Assembly: GCF_000526335.1 (NCBI RefSeq) | Contig: NZ_JAFW01000001.1 | Location: 930,001 to 994,000, forward strand | Source of the DNA: Arthrobacter sp. 31Y | Lineage (GTDB): Bacteria; Actinomycetota; Actinomycetes; Actinomycetales; Micrococcaceae | Length of the DNA: 64,000 nt | Direction of reading: 5' to 3' | Part shown: positions 19,079 to 27,796 of the stretch, piece by piece | How positions within the stretch are numbered: position 1 is the stretch's first letter | Layout: each line of letters starts with the position of its first letter | Program-made: the position numbers and the translations under genes | Notes under the pieces: generated by a model | Database searches by the model: none | What the model was told of the DNA's origin: nothing | What the model saw: the letters and a program-made list of their open reading frames with translations, nothing else

Positions 19079-20236
19079 TCATTCCGGATATTGTGCTGGC
19101 ACTGACACCGTAGTGACGGGCATGGAGGAATCCGGCGCGAAATTCACTCCGCTGGGGCCGACCCCAGCCATGACCAGCTGGGCTCCCAGCGCTGCCACCA
19201 TGGCACCATTGTCCGTGCAGAGGTCCAGCGGCGGTACATGCAGCTTGATTCCGGCCGAGGTACAGCGCTGACCGGTCAGCTCCCGGAGCCGCGAATTCGC
19301 TGCAACGCCACCACCCAGCAGGACATCGGTGATGCCGTTTTCCTTGCAGGCCAGGACCGCCTTGGAACTGATGACGTCCACCACGGCTTCCTGGAAGGCT
19401 GCGGCAATGTCAGCCACAGGGACTTCCTCGCCACGGGCCTCGAACTGTTCCACGCAACGGGCCACGGCTGTCTTCAGGCCGCTGAACGACCAGTCATAGC
19501 GGTGCGGGCCCTTATCCTCGGCGGTCCCCATGTACTTGGGCTGGCTCAGGCCGCGCGGGAACCGGATCGACTTGGGATTGCCTTGGCGCGCCAGTTTGTC
19601 GATGGCGGGCCCACCCGGGTAACCGAGGCCAAGGATGCGGGCAACTTTGTCGTACGCTTCACCGGCGGCGTCATCAATGGTTGAGCCAAGCAGTTCAACG
19701 TCGTCCGTGATGCTCCTGATCCTCAGGATTTCAGTGTGCCCACCCGATACCAGGAGAGCCCCGAGGTTCTCGGGCAGCTTTCCGGCACCCAGGCCGGCGG
19801 CAGCACCGGCGTCGTGCTTTCCGTCAGTTCCTCGATGTCCATCCAGCAGGCCCACGCCCACGTGTGCCACCAAGTGGTTGATGGCATAGAGCGGTTTGCC
19901 GGTGGCCACAGCCAAAGCTTTGGCAGCACAGACCCCCACCATCAGCGCTCCGGCCAGACCGGGACCGGACGTCACGGCAATGGCATCGATGTCGTCCAAG
20001 GTCACGCCTGCCTCATGCAGCGACTCTTGAAGCGTCGGAACAAAAGCGTCCAGGTGCGCACGCGAAGCGATTTCCGGGATGACACCACCAAAGCGGACGT
20101 GCTCATCCATGGAAGAGGAGACGGTATTGGTCAGCAACCTAGTACCCCGCACGATTCCAACGCCGGTCTCGTCGCAGGAGGACTCGATGCCAAGCACCAA
20201 GGGCTGCTTTGGCTGTTCCGGATACTGCCCGCTCAC
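19079..20236 (-). CDS. tsaD: tRNA N6-adenosine threonylcarbamoyltransferase TsaD
   Basis: Transfers the threonylcarbamoyl group to A37 of ANN-decoding tRNAs (t6A). The 385-residue protein begins [15 protein letters not shown] and has the metal-binding histidines in NHLVAH, followed by the ATP-site segments LVSGGHTEI and [10 protein letters not shown]. The GTG start overlaps the rimI stop (GTGA), and it is the last gene of the alr-tsaE-tsaB-rimI-tsaD operon. TsaB and TsaE, its partners, are encoded two and three genes upstream. The N-terminal 12 residues precede the conserved core and are variable. Confidence 0.97.
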   Translation of the reverse strand: MSGQYPEQPKQPLVLGIESSCDETGVGIVRGTRLLTNTVSSSMDEHVRFGGVIPEIASRAHLDAFVPTLQESLHEAGVTLDDIDAIAVTSGPGLAGALMVGVCAAKALAVATGKPLYAINHLVAHVGVGLLDGHRGTDGKHDAGAAAGLGAGKLPENLGALLVSGGHTEILRIRSITDDVELLGSTIDDAAGEAYDKVARILGLGYPGGPAIDKLARQGNPKSIRFPRGLSQPKYMGTAEDKGPHRYDWSFSGLKTAVARCVEQFEARGEEVPVADIAAAFQEAVVDVISSKAVLACKENGITDVLLGGGVAANSRLRELTGQRCTSAGIKLHVPPLDLCTDNGAMVAALGAQLVMAGVGPSGVNFAPDSSMPVTTVSVPAQYPE

Positions 20237-20742
20237 GCTGTGGCTCCTTCGTGGGACTGTGGTTTGTTCAGTTCAAGCCGCATGATCAGGGCGTCGGTGC
20301 CGTCCCGGTAATAGCGGGGACGGACGTGGATCTGTTCGAAGCCGAACCGAACGTACAGTTGCTGGGCCCGGGGGTTGTCCGCCCGGACTTCAAGCAGGAC
20401 GTCGTCCGCACGGCGACGCCGGGCCTCCTCAATCAATTCCGTGAGGACAGCGGAGCCGATTCCTTTGCCTTCGAATTCAGGCACGACGGCGATCGTCTGG
20501 ACGTCCGCAATCGGTTCGATGCACATCAATCCGGCGTAAGCCACGATCTCCCCCGAAACCTCCGCCACCACGTATCGCCTGGTCTCGGGCTGGGCCAACT
20601 CGTCGAAGAACATCTGCAGGGGCCAGGCGTCCACGGGGAACAATCGGCGCTCCAACGTCTCCACTGCCGGGATGTCGGCCTCAGTCATGTCGCGCAGGGA
20701 AACCCCGGCAAGTTCCAGCTTGGGTGACAGTTTTCTTCCCAT
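20233..20742 (-). CDS. rimI: Ribosomal protein alanine N-acetyltransferase RimI-like
   Basis: GNAT-fold acetyltransferase, 169 residues. The acetyl-CoA site is [19 protein letters not shown] near residue 85, preceded by IQTIAVV-type strand [10 protein letters not shown], and followed by [19 protein letters not shown]. By homology and position between tsaB and tsaD it is RimI, which acetylates the N-terminus of ribosomal protein S18; in actinobacteria the targets may be broader. The start ATG shares its A with the tsaB stop (TGATG), and its stop overlaps the tsaD start. Confidence 0.92.
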   Translation of the reverse strand: MGRKLSPKLELAGVSLRDMTEADIPAVETLERRLFPVDAWPLQMFFDELAQPETRRYVVAEVSGEIVAYAGLMCIEPIADVQTIAVVPEFEGKGIGSAVLTELIEEARRRRADDVLLEVRADNPRAQQLYVRFGFEQIHVRPRYYRDGTDALIMRLELNKPQSHEGATA

Positions 20743-21413
20743 CAGAGCGCACGCTTCCTGGGCCCGGGCACCTGGGCATCGGATTCGCGAAGATACAGCG
20801 GAGTGGAGTCAAGCAACGCCTGACCGGCCGTGAGCCTGGCCAAAGCGAACTGGCCCAGCGAGGCCGCGTCCGGTTGTGTTTGAGCAAAGTCCTCATCCGC
20901 TGTGAGGACATCAGCATACAAACCTGCGCCCGCCCCGAATACCGGTAAGTCCGGAAGCTCGGAAGCGAAACCCACATGCGGGCCGTCTGCGAGCTCCGGA
21001 AGCTGGCCCTCAGCCAGCGTGTACCGGGCCCAGTAGACCTCTTTGCGTCGGGCATCCGTGGCCACAAGGAATTCGCGCGGGGCAGCCGTTGACTCCGCGA
21101 CTTCCAACGCGATGGCATCCAGGCTCATGAGCCCATACAACGGCTTGTTCCACACGAAGGCGAGGGTGCGGGCCGTCGCGATGCCGGAACGGAGTCCGGT
21201 GAACGGACCAGGTCCCACGCCCGTGACGATCGCGTCGATGTCAGCACCGGTGACCCCGGCACCAGCCAAAAGCTTCTCGATCCCGGGAGCGAGGACTTCG
21301 GCGTGGCTGCGGGTGTCCTCGGTGGCGAAAGAATCAACAACGCCCTCCATGGCATCATCCGAAATCAGGGCCGCACTGGCAACCGCTGACGTGTCAATGG
21401 CCAGGATCAGCAT
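20742..21413 (-). CDS. tsaB: tRNA threonylcarbamoyladenosine biosynthesis protein TsaB
   Basis: Scaffold and activator of TsaD in t6A synthesis. The 223 residues have the ASKHA-type opening MLILAIDTSAVASAALIS and the conserved TGVGPGPFTGLRSGIATAR segment near residue 65. As in other TsaB proteins the C-terminal part is divergent. It overlaps tsaE by one base and rimI by one base, consistent with coupled translation within the operon. Confidence 0.95.
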   Translation of the reverse strand: MLILAIDTSAVASAALISDDAMEGVVDSFATEDTRSHAEVLAPGIEKLLAGAGVTGADIDAIVTGVGPGPFTGLRSGIATARTLAFVWNKPLYGLMSLDAIALEVAESTAAPREFLVATDARRKEVYWARYTLAEGQLPELADGPHVGFASELPDLPVFGAGAGLYADVLTADEDFAQTQPDAASLGQFALARLTAGQALLDSTPLYLRESDAQVPGPRKRAL

Positions 21414-21988
21414 CAGTTGCCTCCGTTTTCGCTGGTCTCAAGGATGTTCGGCGCCTCGGCCCACCGTGGACCGAAACCACGGAAGACGATGGTTCGGGGC
21501 TCGTCGTCGTCATCGGTGTCGAAGTCCAGGACGTCGCCATCCGCTGTTGCTGTCGGGCCTTCACCACCCACTGCCCTGTGCAGGTCAATCTCCAGTCGGC
21601 TGTCCGAGAGATGCTCCACCCGGTCCCGGCCCCACTCCACCACTGTTACCGCTGTGTCCATGGTGTTCTCAAGATCGATGTCATCGATCTCCGCTGCCGA
21701 ATCCAATCGGTAGGCGTCAACATGGACCAGGTCCGGACCGCCGGGTCTGGGGCCATCGGGGAGATTGGGGTGGATCCGTACCAGGACAAACGTTGGCGAG
21801 ATGATGCCTGCACGCACCCCCAGGCCCTCGCCAAGGCCTTGGGTGAATGTCGTCTTGCCCGCGCCCAGCTCACCGGTCAGGACCAGGAGATCCCCGGCCT
21901 CAAGCACCCCGCCCACAGCTGCTGCGAGCGCATGGGTATGCTCCGCCGTCGTGACCGTGAGCGTGCGCTCCCACTGGGCTTCGCTCAC
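21413..21988 (-). CDS. tsaE: tRNA threonylcarbamoyladenosine biosynthesis ATPase TsaE
   Basis: P-loop ATPase that works with TsaB and TsaD. The 191 residues contain Walker A TGELGAGKTTFTQGLG near residue 40, the switch segment SPTFVLVR, and VVEWGRD near residue 115. Compared with the usual ~150-160 residues it has a longer C-terminal part that includes an acidic stretch (FDTDDDDEPR). It starts with GTG overlapping the alr stop (GTGA). Confidence 0.95.
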   Translation of the reverse strand: MSEAQWERTLTVTTAEHTHALAAAVGGVLEAGDLLVLTGELGAGKTTFTQGLGEGLGVRAGIISPTFVLVRIHPNLPDGPRPGGPDLVHVDAYRLDSAAEIDDIDLENTMDTAVTVVEWGRDRVEHLSDSRLEIDLHRAVGGEGPTATADGDVLDFDTDDDDEPRTIVFRGFGPRWAEAPNILETSENGGN

Positions 21989-23238
21989 AGCGCTGCCGTT
22001 TCAGCTTGGCCGGCGACAGCCGCAGGCGCCTCCGGCATGGCAGGCCTTTCGTTGACGTAGTTGCGCGGGACCCTGGGGCTGATGCGCGTCACGATTTCGT
22101 AGTTGTTGGTTCCAGCTGCAGCCGCCCAATCATCGGCGGTGGGGCCGCCATCGGCACCGTTGCCGAACATGACAGCCTCGGAGCCCTTGAAGCCGGCCGC
22201 CGATTCCGGAGACAGCGGCCCCAGATCAATGACCATCTGGTCCATCGCAATCCTGCCCACTACCGGGTAGTTGATGCCATTCACCCGCACGGGACCCCCG
22301 GTGGCGATCCTTGGGACGCCGTCTGCGTAACCCAGCGGCACCAGGCCCAGCGTGCTTTCCCCGCTGGTCCGGTAATTGAGTCCGTAGGAGACGCCCTGGC
22401 CTTCGGGTACCTTCTTGCAGTTGGACAGGAGGGTCCGGACCGTCATGGCGGGATGCAGGCCAAGTTCGGCAGAGGTAGCCCCTTCGAAGGGCGAGAGTCC
22501 GTAGATGCCCAGGCCCACACGGACGAGGTCGAAGTGAGAGTCCGGGCGGGACAGTGCTGCCGGCGTGTTGGCTATGTGCCGGACCTCGGTGTCAACGCCC
22601 GCGTCCTCGGCCATGGCGATGGCTTCGCGGAAGACGGCCAGTTGCTCGTCGGTTTCCGGGCGGTGCGGCTCGTCGGCAACGGCGAGGTGGGAGAAGATTC
22701 CCACCACCCTGAGGAGGCCATGGTCCTGGTATTCCATGGCCTGGCCCAACAGCTGGTCCCAGTCGGCAATGGTGCAGCCATTCCGGCCCAGTCCCGTGTC
22801 CACCTTGAGGTGCACCCGCGCGGGCCGCTCCTGTTCCCGCGCTGCGGCGACTACCGCTTCCAGCTCCCAACCGGAAATGCCGACGTCGATGCCCGCGGCG
22901 ACTGCCGCTTGGAAGTTACTTTCACGGGTGTGCAGCCAGGCAAGCAGTGGAGCATCCACTCCGGCGGCGCGCAAGGCGAGTGCCTCGGAGATGTGGGCGA
23001 CGCCCAGCCAGGCCGCTCCGGCGTCGAGGGCTGCCCGGGCCACCTGCACGGCACCGTGCCCATAAGCGTCCGCCTTCACCACGGCCATAACAGCGGCCGG
23101 GGAGGCGATGCCGACGAACTGACGAACGTTGTGCCGCACGGCGTCGAGGTCGATCACGGCGGAGCGCTCCAGCACCGCTGACTTTGCTATGGAGGCCTTC
23201 GTCCCGATCCCGATATCTGCAGCTGCTTCGTAAGTCAC
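21985..23238 (-). CDS. alr: Alanine racemase
   Basis: PLP enzyme making D-alanine for peptidoglycan, 417 residues. The PLP lysine is in VVKADAYGHG near residue 55 and the C-terminal catalytic tyrosine is in GVSYGLNYRT near residue 290. The IAMDQMVIDLG segment near the C-terminus is typical. The start is a GTG at 23238. Residues 1-25 form a variable N-terminal extension. It appears to be first in the operon with tsaE, tsaB, rimI and tsaD, an arrangement common in actinobacteria. Confidence 0.97.
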   Translation of the reverse strand: MTYEAAADIGIGTKASIAKSAVLERSAVIDLDAVRHNVRQFVGIASPAAVMAVVKADAYGHGAVQVARAALDAGAAWLGVAHISEALALRAAGVDAPLLAWLHTRESNFQAAVAAGIDVGISGWELEAVVAAAREQERPARVHLKVDTGLGRNGCTIADWDQLLGQAMEYQDHGLLRVVGIFSHLAVADEPHRPETDEQLAVFREAIAMAEDAGVDTEVRHIANTPAALSRPDSHFDLVRVGLGIYGLSPFEGATSAELGLHPAMTVRTLLSNCKKVPEGQGVSYGLNYRTSGESTLGLVPLGYADGVPRIATGGPVRVNGINYPVVGRIAMDQMVIDLGPLSPESAAGFKGSEAVMFGNGADGGPTADDWAAAAGTNNYEIVTRISPRVPRNYVNERPAMPEAPAAVAGQAETAAL

Positions 23239-23294
23239 CCTAGAGATTCTAGTGCTGTCAGTGAACTCGGGATAACTGCGGAGCTTCCTCAGGG

Positions 23295-24389
23295 CTACTG
23301 CGCGTCAGACAAGTGGGCGATAGTGGCCCGGGCTCGTCGTTGGGCTCCCGCCGGGATGTCCTTCACGATCGGTTCCAGGAAGGAGAAGCGCCGCAACCAT
23401 TGACTCGACTGGCGTTCCTTGCGCGCATTCGCCCGTTGCCACCAGTCGGCGATGTCGCCCCACCCCGGCGCAGCCAGGGAACCTCCCACTTCCTGAACCG
23501 CCAGGGAGGCGCAAAGGTTCGCGAACCGGAGCCGGTCCCCAAGTCTCCACCCGGCCAGGCAACCCACGATGAAGGCGGCCCCGAAACAGTCCCCCGCGCC
23601 GGTGGGATCGGAGGCAGATACGGGCAGGGACGGCACCCACTCCTCTTCCCCGGTTTCGGAGTCCACTGCCACCGCGCCTTGAGGGCCAAGGGTCACCACA
23701 GCCACTGGAACGCGGTCAGCCAGCGAATACAACGCCGCCCACGGGTCCGCCTTTCCGGTGAACGCCATCGCTTCAGGAGCATTGGGCAAGAACGCGTAGA
23801 AATTCGCCAGTTGGTCCAGGCGACGCTCCGACCACTCCCCCGTGGGATCCCAGCCCACCACACCAAAGAGTTTGGTGCCTGAATCCTTCGCTGCAAGCAT
23901 CCACGGCTCGAGTTCCTCACCTAAATCGGCGACGGCCGCGAGCGCCTTAGGTGGATTTCCGATCAGTTCCGAGGAACTGATCGGGGCAGGGTGGCCGTGC
24001 GTGACCATGGACCGGTCCTGGTTCACGCACATGGATACCGTCACGGGTGAATGCCAGCCGGGAACCCGCTGTGAGAGGGAAAGGTCAACGTGCTCCTGGC
24101 TTTCCAGGATCTGCCAGTTGTAGTCGCCGTAGCCGTCGTCCCCGAAGGTTGCCGCGAGGTTGGTTCGCAAACCGAGCCGTGCGGCGGCAATGGCTTGGTT
24201 GGCCACACCTCCGGGGCAACTGCCCATGCCTTCGCTCCACACCTCAGTACCGGGCTCGGGTGCGTGCGGGAGTCCGGTGAAGATGATGTCCTGGAAAACC
24301 GTTCCGGTCAGAAGGAGGTCGCAGTGGTGGTCCCCGTCCGACCGCACGGCAGCCAGGGGGTCGAATCGTCGCTGGGGCATAGCGTCCAT
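23295..24389 (-). CDS. PfkB-family carbohydrate kinase
   Basis: Ribokinase-like sugar kinase, 364 residues. The N-terminal glycine motif is SCPGGVANQAIAAARLG near residue 60, and the anion hole with catalytic base is DPTGAGDCFGAAF near residue 265. The substrate is not predictable. The C-terminal ~60 residues after GGSLAAPG are longer than in ribokinase and rich in basic residues. The frame is open to 24464, but that would overlap the divergent GH4 gene, so the ATG at 24389 is preferred. The divergent partner is a 6-phospho-glycosidase, suggesting a shared sugar pathway. Confidence 0.85.
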   Translation of the reverse strand: MDAMPQRRFDPLAAVRSDGDHHCDLLLTGTVFQDIIFTGLPHAPEPGTEVWSEGMGSCPGGVANQAIAAARLGLRTNLAATFGDDGYGDYNWQILESQEHVDLSLSQRVPGWHSPVTVSMCVNQDRSMVTHGHPAPISSSELIGNPPKALAAVADLGEELEPWMLAAKDSGTKLFGVVGWDPTGEWSERRLDQLANFYAFLPNAPEAMAFTGKADPWAALYSLADRVPVAVVTLGPQGAVAVDSETGEEEWVPSLPVSASDPTGAGDCFGAAFIVGCLAGWRLGDRLRFANLCASLAVQEVGGSLAAPGWGDIADWWQRANARKERQSSQWLRRFSFLEPIVKDIPAGAQRRARATIAHLSDAQ

Positions 24390-24418
24390 GCACGGCAGAC
24401 TACGCTGCACGTAGTGGG

Positions 24419-24447
24419 CTGCATAGACTTGCCGGCCTGCATAGACT
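24419..24447. repeat. Tandem 11-bp repeats in the PfkB/GH4 divergent promoter region
   Basis: CTGCATAGACT occurs at 24419-24429 and again at 24437-24447, 18 bp apart, just before the GH4 start codon. The copies could be binding sites or promoter duplications in this 64-bp divergent region. Confidence 0.5.
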
Positions 24448-24453
24448 CGGAGC

Positions 24454-25827
24454 ATGCGGCTCATGATCGCCGGTGGCGGCGGATTCCGGGTTCCCCTCGT
24501 GTACCGGGCGTTGTGCGAGGGTCCTTTCGCGGGTTTGGTTCACGAACTTGTTCTCTTTGACGTGGATGAGTCACGGCTCGCAGCCATTGAGGCGGTGCTC
24601 CGCGACATGCCCGCGGGCGACGCTTCCGCACCCGCCGTCGTGGTTGCCACAGATCTTGGGCAGGCGCTCACAGGGACGGACATGGTGTTCGCGGCCATCC
24701 GTCCGGGGGGTACTGCGGGGAGGATCGCAGACGAACAGATTCCCTTGAAGCTTGGGTTGCTGGGTCAGGAGACCACCGGGGCCGGCGGTATCTCCTACGC
24801 GCTCCGCTCCATTCCACGGATGCTGGAACTCGCCGAGGCCATGCGGGAGCATTGCCCCGATGCGTGGCTCATCAACTTCACCAATCCGGCCGGCATGGTG
24901 ACCGAGGCTCTGGTGCCGGTCTTGGGGAACCGAGTGATCGGCATCTGCGATTCCGCAGGGGGCTTGGTGCAGCGTGCTGCCCGGGCTGCGGGGGCGCCCT
25001 TGAGAGAAGGAACGCTCGACGGCGTGGGCTACTACGGGCTGAACCACCTCGGCTGGCTTTACCGGTTGGCCCCGGATGGGCGGGACCTCTTGCCGGATCT
25101 GTTGTCCGATCACGGTGCTCTTGAAACCATGGAGGAAGGCCGCTTGTTCGGGCAGCACACCCTGCTTCACCTTGGCTGCCTGCCCAACGAATATCTCTAC
25201 TACTACTACAAAACGTCACAGGCCACCGAGGCCATTGGACAGCAACACCAAACGCGTGGGGCCACCATCCACAGCCAGCAGCAGTCGCTGTATCCCTCGC
25301 TTCTGCAGGCTTCGCATCCGTACCGGCTCTGGGATGCCGCCCGGCGCTCCCGCGAGGAAGGCTACCTGGCAGAGGCGAGAACCCACGGGGAGCAGCGGGA
25401 CGAGTCCGATCTCGCAGGTGGCGGCTACGAACGTGTGGCGCTTTCGGTCATGCGTGCGCTCTCCGGCGGCGGCACGGCCCAACTGGTCCTCAACGTGCCC
25501 AACTCGCCCGTGTCACTTGCTGGGCCCGGCGCCGAGGTTGCCGTGCCCGGCCTGCCTGCGGACGCCGTCGTCGAGGTTCCTTGCGAGGTAACTCCCGACG
25601 GCGCGGTGCCGCTCGCGCAGGACCGGCCGGACGGGCAGTTCCTTACTCTGATGCGGCACGTCAAAGAAGTGGAGCGGCTGACAATCCGCGCTGTGGTTTC
25701 CGGCGACCGTGAGGCAGCCGTGCAAGCCTTTGCCGCGCACCCGTTGGTGGGTTCGCTCCCTTTGGGCCGGCAGTTATTGGAAGGGTACGAGGCCGCTTTT
25801 CCTGATTTAACCCGGTTGTGGGCTTAA
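24454..25827 (+). CDS. Glycoside hydrolase family 4, probable 6-phospho-beta-glucosidase
   Basis: GH4 enzymes cleave glycosides by an NAD- and Mn-dependent oxidation-elimination mechanism. The 457-residue protein starts with the NAD fold (MIAGGGGFRVPLVYRAL). It has QETTGAGGISYALRSIP, INFTNPAGMVTEAL near residue 140, the metal cysteine in GICDS near 162 and the metal histidine in GLNHLGW near 195. PNEYLYYYY follows near 245. Similarity is to the beta-specific 6-phospho members, but the residue after the metal cysteine is Asp where Asn is usual, so specificity is uncertain. Its TAA overlaps the stop of the convergent acetyltransferase gene. No phosphotransferase transporter is nearby. Confidence 0.87.
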   Translation: MRLMIAGGGGFRVPLVYRALCEGPFAGLVHELVLFDVDESRLAAIEAVLRDMPAGDASAPAVVVATDLGQALTGTDMVFAAIRPGGTAGRIADEQIPLKLGLLGQETTGAGGISYALRSIPRMLELAEAMREHCPDAWLINFTNPAGMVTEALVPVLGNRVIGICDSAGGLVQRAARAAGAPLREGTLDGVGYYGLNHLGWLYRLAPDGRDLLPDLLSDHGALETMEEGRLFGQHTLLHLGCLPNEYLYYYYKTSQATEAIGQQHQTRGATIHSQQQSLYPSLLQASHPYRLWDAARRSREEGYLAEARTHGEQRDESDLAGGGYERVALSVMRALSGGGTAQLVLNVPNSPVSLAGPGAEVAVPGLPADAVVEVPCEVTPDGAVPLAQDRPDGQFLTLMRHVKEVERLTIRAVVSGDREAAVQAFAAHPLVGSLPLGRQLLEGYEAAFPDLTRLWA

Positions 25828-26333
25828 AGCTTTCGGTACATGACGTGCAGGCCCACGTAGCCGATCTCCGGATGGTTGAAGGCTTCAGGAACCGTGGCCA
25901 GAATCTTGAAACCCATGGACTGCCACAACCACACAGCACGCACGTTGCTCTCCACTACGGCGTTGTACTGCATGGAACGGAAACCTGCTGCCTTTGCTTC
26001 GCTCAGTGAGTAGGCGCAGAGGGCCCTGGCGATGCCTTGACCCGAGTTGTTGGCCCCCACCATGTAACCGGCGTTGGCAACGTGGCTTCCTCCGCCCGCT
26101 TGGTTGGCGTGGAACTCCCCCGTTCCCAGGATCTCGCCGGTATCCTGGCGCACAGCAACGAAGGTCTGGCCCGGAGCTTCCTTCATCCATTTGGTCCTGG
26201 CGGCTTGTTCGCTGGTGTCACGGTCCCATGTGAAGGTCTCGCCTTCGCGGATCACCGGTTGCAGGATCGACCACATTCCTGGCCAGTCCTCAGGTGTTGC
26301 TTTACGGATGTCAAAGGATTGTTCTTGGCTCAC
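25824..26333 (-). CDS. GNAT-family N-acetyltransferase
   Basis: 169-residue acetyltransferase beginning at or near the GTG at 26333 (FDIRKATPEDWPGMW). The acetyl-CoA site is GANNSGQGIARALCAYSLSEA, in which Q/G-x-G is kept as GQGIA, and the C-terminal MQYNAVVESNVRAVWLWQSMGF is typical. Sequence resembles phosphinothricin- and amino-acid-type acetyltransferases, but the substrate is unknown. No Shine-Dalgarno sequence precedes the GTG; GTGs at 26342 and 26360 are alternatives. The frame stays open far upstream to 26795 only because it runs antisense to mshA. Confidence 0.82.
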   Translation of the reverse strand: MSQEQSFDIRKATPEDWPGMWSILQPVIREGETFTWDRDTSEQAARTKWMKEAPGQTFVAVRQDTGEILGTGEFHANQAGGGSHVANAGYMVGANNSGQGIARALCAYSLSEAKAAGFRSMQYNAVVESNVRAVWLWQSMGFKILATVPEAFNHPEIGYVGLHVMYRKL

Positions 26334-26453
26334 AGCGGCCACGCTAGCAGTCTTGTCCACATAGCGGAGCTTGCCCGGCTTGGGAGTCAACGGCAGGAGT
26401 AATGTTTTCTGCAGCGCAAAGTTGATTTTGCTGTGATCGTGAGGAGGACCCGG

Positions 26454-27698
26454 GTGCCGTTGATCCGTCGTGTGGCCTTTCTGTCGCTCCACACCTCCCC
26501 CATGGAGCAGCCCGGTGCGGGAGATGCCGGCGGAATGAACGTCTACGTCCGCGCCTTGGCCATGGCACTTGCTGAGTCCGGGGTGGAGGTGGAGATCTTC
26601 ACGCGATCCACCAAAGCCGGCCAGCCCGCAGTCGAGCATCCGGGGCCCGGCGTCTGCGTTCACAACGTCATGGCAGGACCACGGCGCAAACTCCCCAAGG
26701 AAGAACTCCCGGCACTTCTGCACCACATGGTCGAAGAAATCGACAAGATCCGCCACCAACAGCTCCACGGGCGGTACGACGCCATTCACTCCCATTACTG
26801 GGTTTCGGGCGTGGCGGGGCTCGAGTTGTCAGAACTCTGGGGTGTCCCCCTGATCCACACCATGCACACCATGGCCAAGGTCAAAAACCTTGTCCTGGAG
26901 TCAGGTGAACGGCCGGAGCCGCGACGCAGGGAAGACGGCGAACAGCGGATTGTGGACGGTGCCTCGAGGCTGGTCGCCAACACTCCTGCCGAGGCGGAGG
27001 AATTGGTGTCGCACTACGGGGCGGAACTGGACAGGATCGATGTCGCTCCGCCCGGAGTGGACCTCAAGGTGTTCACGCCGTCATTCCGGCGGAAGTCCCG
27101 TTCTTTGCGGGGAGTCAGGCCGGACAGCTTCCATATCCTCTTTGCCGGCAGGATCCAACGGCTCAAAGGTCCTCAAGTGTTCGTCAAGGCCGCCGGAATC
27201 CTCCGCAAGCGCAGGCCGGACATTGATTTGGAAATGACCATACTGGGATCCCTCAGCGGGGCCAAGGACTTCAACCTCCAGCACATCATTGAGGAGGCCG
27301 GCCTGTCCGACGTCGTCACGCACCGGCCGCCTGTAGTGGCACCGGAGCTGGCCAGCTGGTTCCGTTCAGCAGATGTGGTGGTGATGCCCTCCTTCAGCGA
27401 GTCCTTCGGTTTGGTGGCCTTGGAAGCACAGGCGTGCGGCACTCCGGTGGTGGCCACCAACGTTGGTGGTCTTTCCCGCGCCATCTCGGACGGGCGGACG
27501 GGAATGCTGGTGGACGGACACGATCCCTCCGATTGGGCAGACGCCCTGGAGGATCTTTACGACGACGTCCAAACGCGCGAGGACATGGGCCGGCTGGCGG
27601 CTACCCACGCCGAGTCCTTCGGATGGCAACGCACCGCCGCCATCACCTTGGAAAGCTACCGGGAGGCCGTCGGTGGTCTGTTGGTCCCCCGGCGCTGA
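26454..27698 (+). CDS. mshA: D-inositol-3-phosphate glycosyltransferase MshA
   Basis: Family GT4 retaining glycosyltransferase that joins GlcNAc from UDP-GlcNAc to 1L-myo-inositol 1-phosphate, the first step of mycothiol synthesis. The protein has 414 residues from the GTG at 26454. N-terminal HTSPMEQPGAGDAGGMNVYV is a signature of MshA. The donor site FSESFGLVALEAQACGTPVV lies near residue 315. GAGGAGG six bases before 26454 decides the start over the in-frame GTG at 26433. Ino1, which makes the acceptor, is encoded about 2 kb downstream on the other strand. Confidence 0.95.
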   Translation: MPLIRRVAFLSLHTSPMEQPGAGDAGGMNVYVRALAMALAESGVEVEIFTRSTKAGQPAVEHPGPGVCVHNVMAGPRRKLPKEELPALLHHMVEEIDKIRHQQLHGRYDAIHSHYWVSGVAGLELSELWGVPLIHTMHTMAKVKNLVLESGERPEPRRREDGEQRIVDGASRLVANTPAEAEELVSHYGAELDRIDVAPPGVDLKVFTPSFRRKSRSLRGVRPDSFHILFAGRIQRLKGPQVFVKAAGILRKRRPDIDLEMTILGSLSGAKDFNLQHIIEEAGLSDVVTHRPPVVAPELASWFRSADVVVMPSFSESFGLVALEAQACGTPVVATNVGGLSRAISDGRTGMLVDGHDPSDWADALEDLYDDVQTREDMGRLAATHAESFGWQRTAAITLESYREAVGGLLVPRR

Positions 27699-27796
27699 GT
27701 TCAGCTCGTAAACACTCCCGGGCTGGTAGATTGTCGCGCACAGCCTAAGAACCCCAGCAGCAGCATCCCCGCTGCGGGCAGAGCCGAAGGACAAAG

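Noticed and set aside
26334..26795. Long N-terminal extension of the GNAT acetyltransferase
   Set aside because: The extension runs antisense to mshA and its own promoter; GNAT homology starts near the GTG at 26333.
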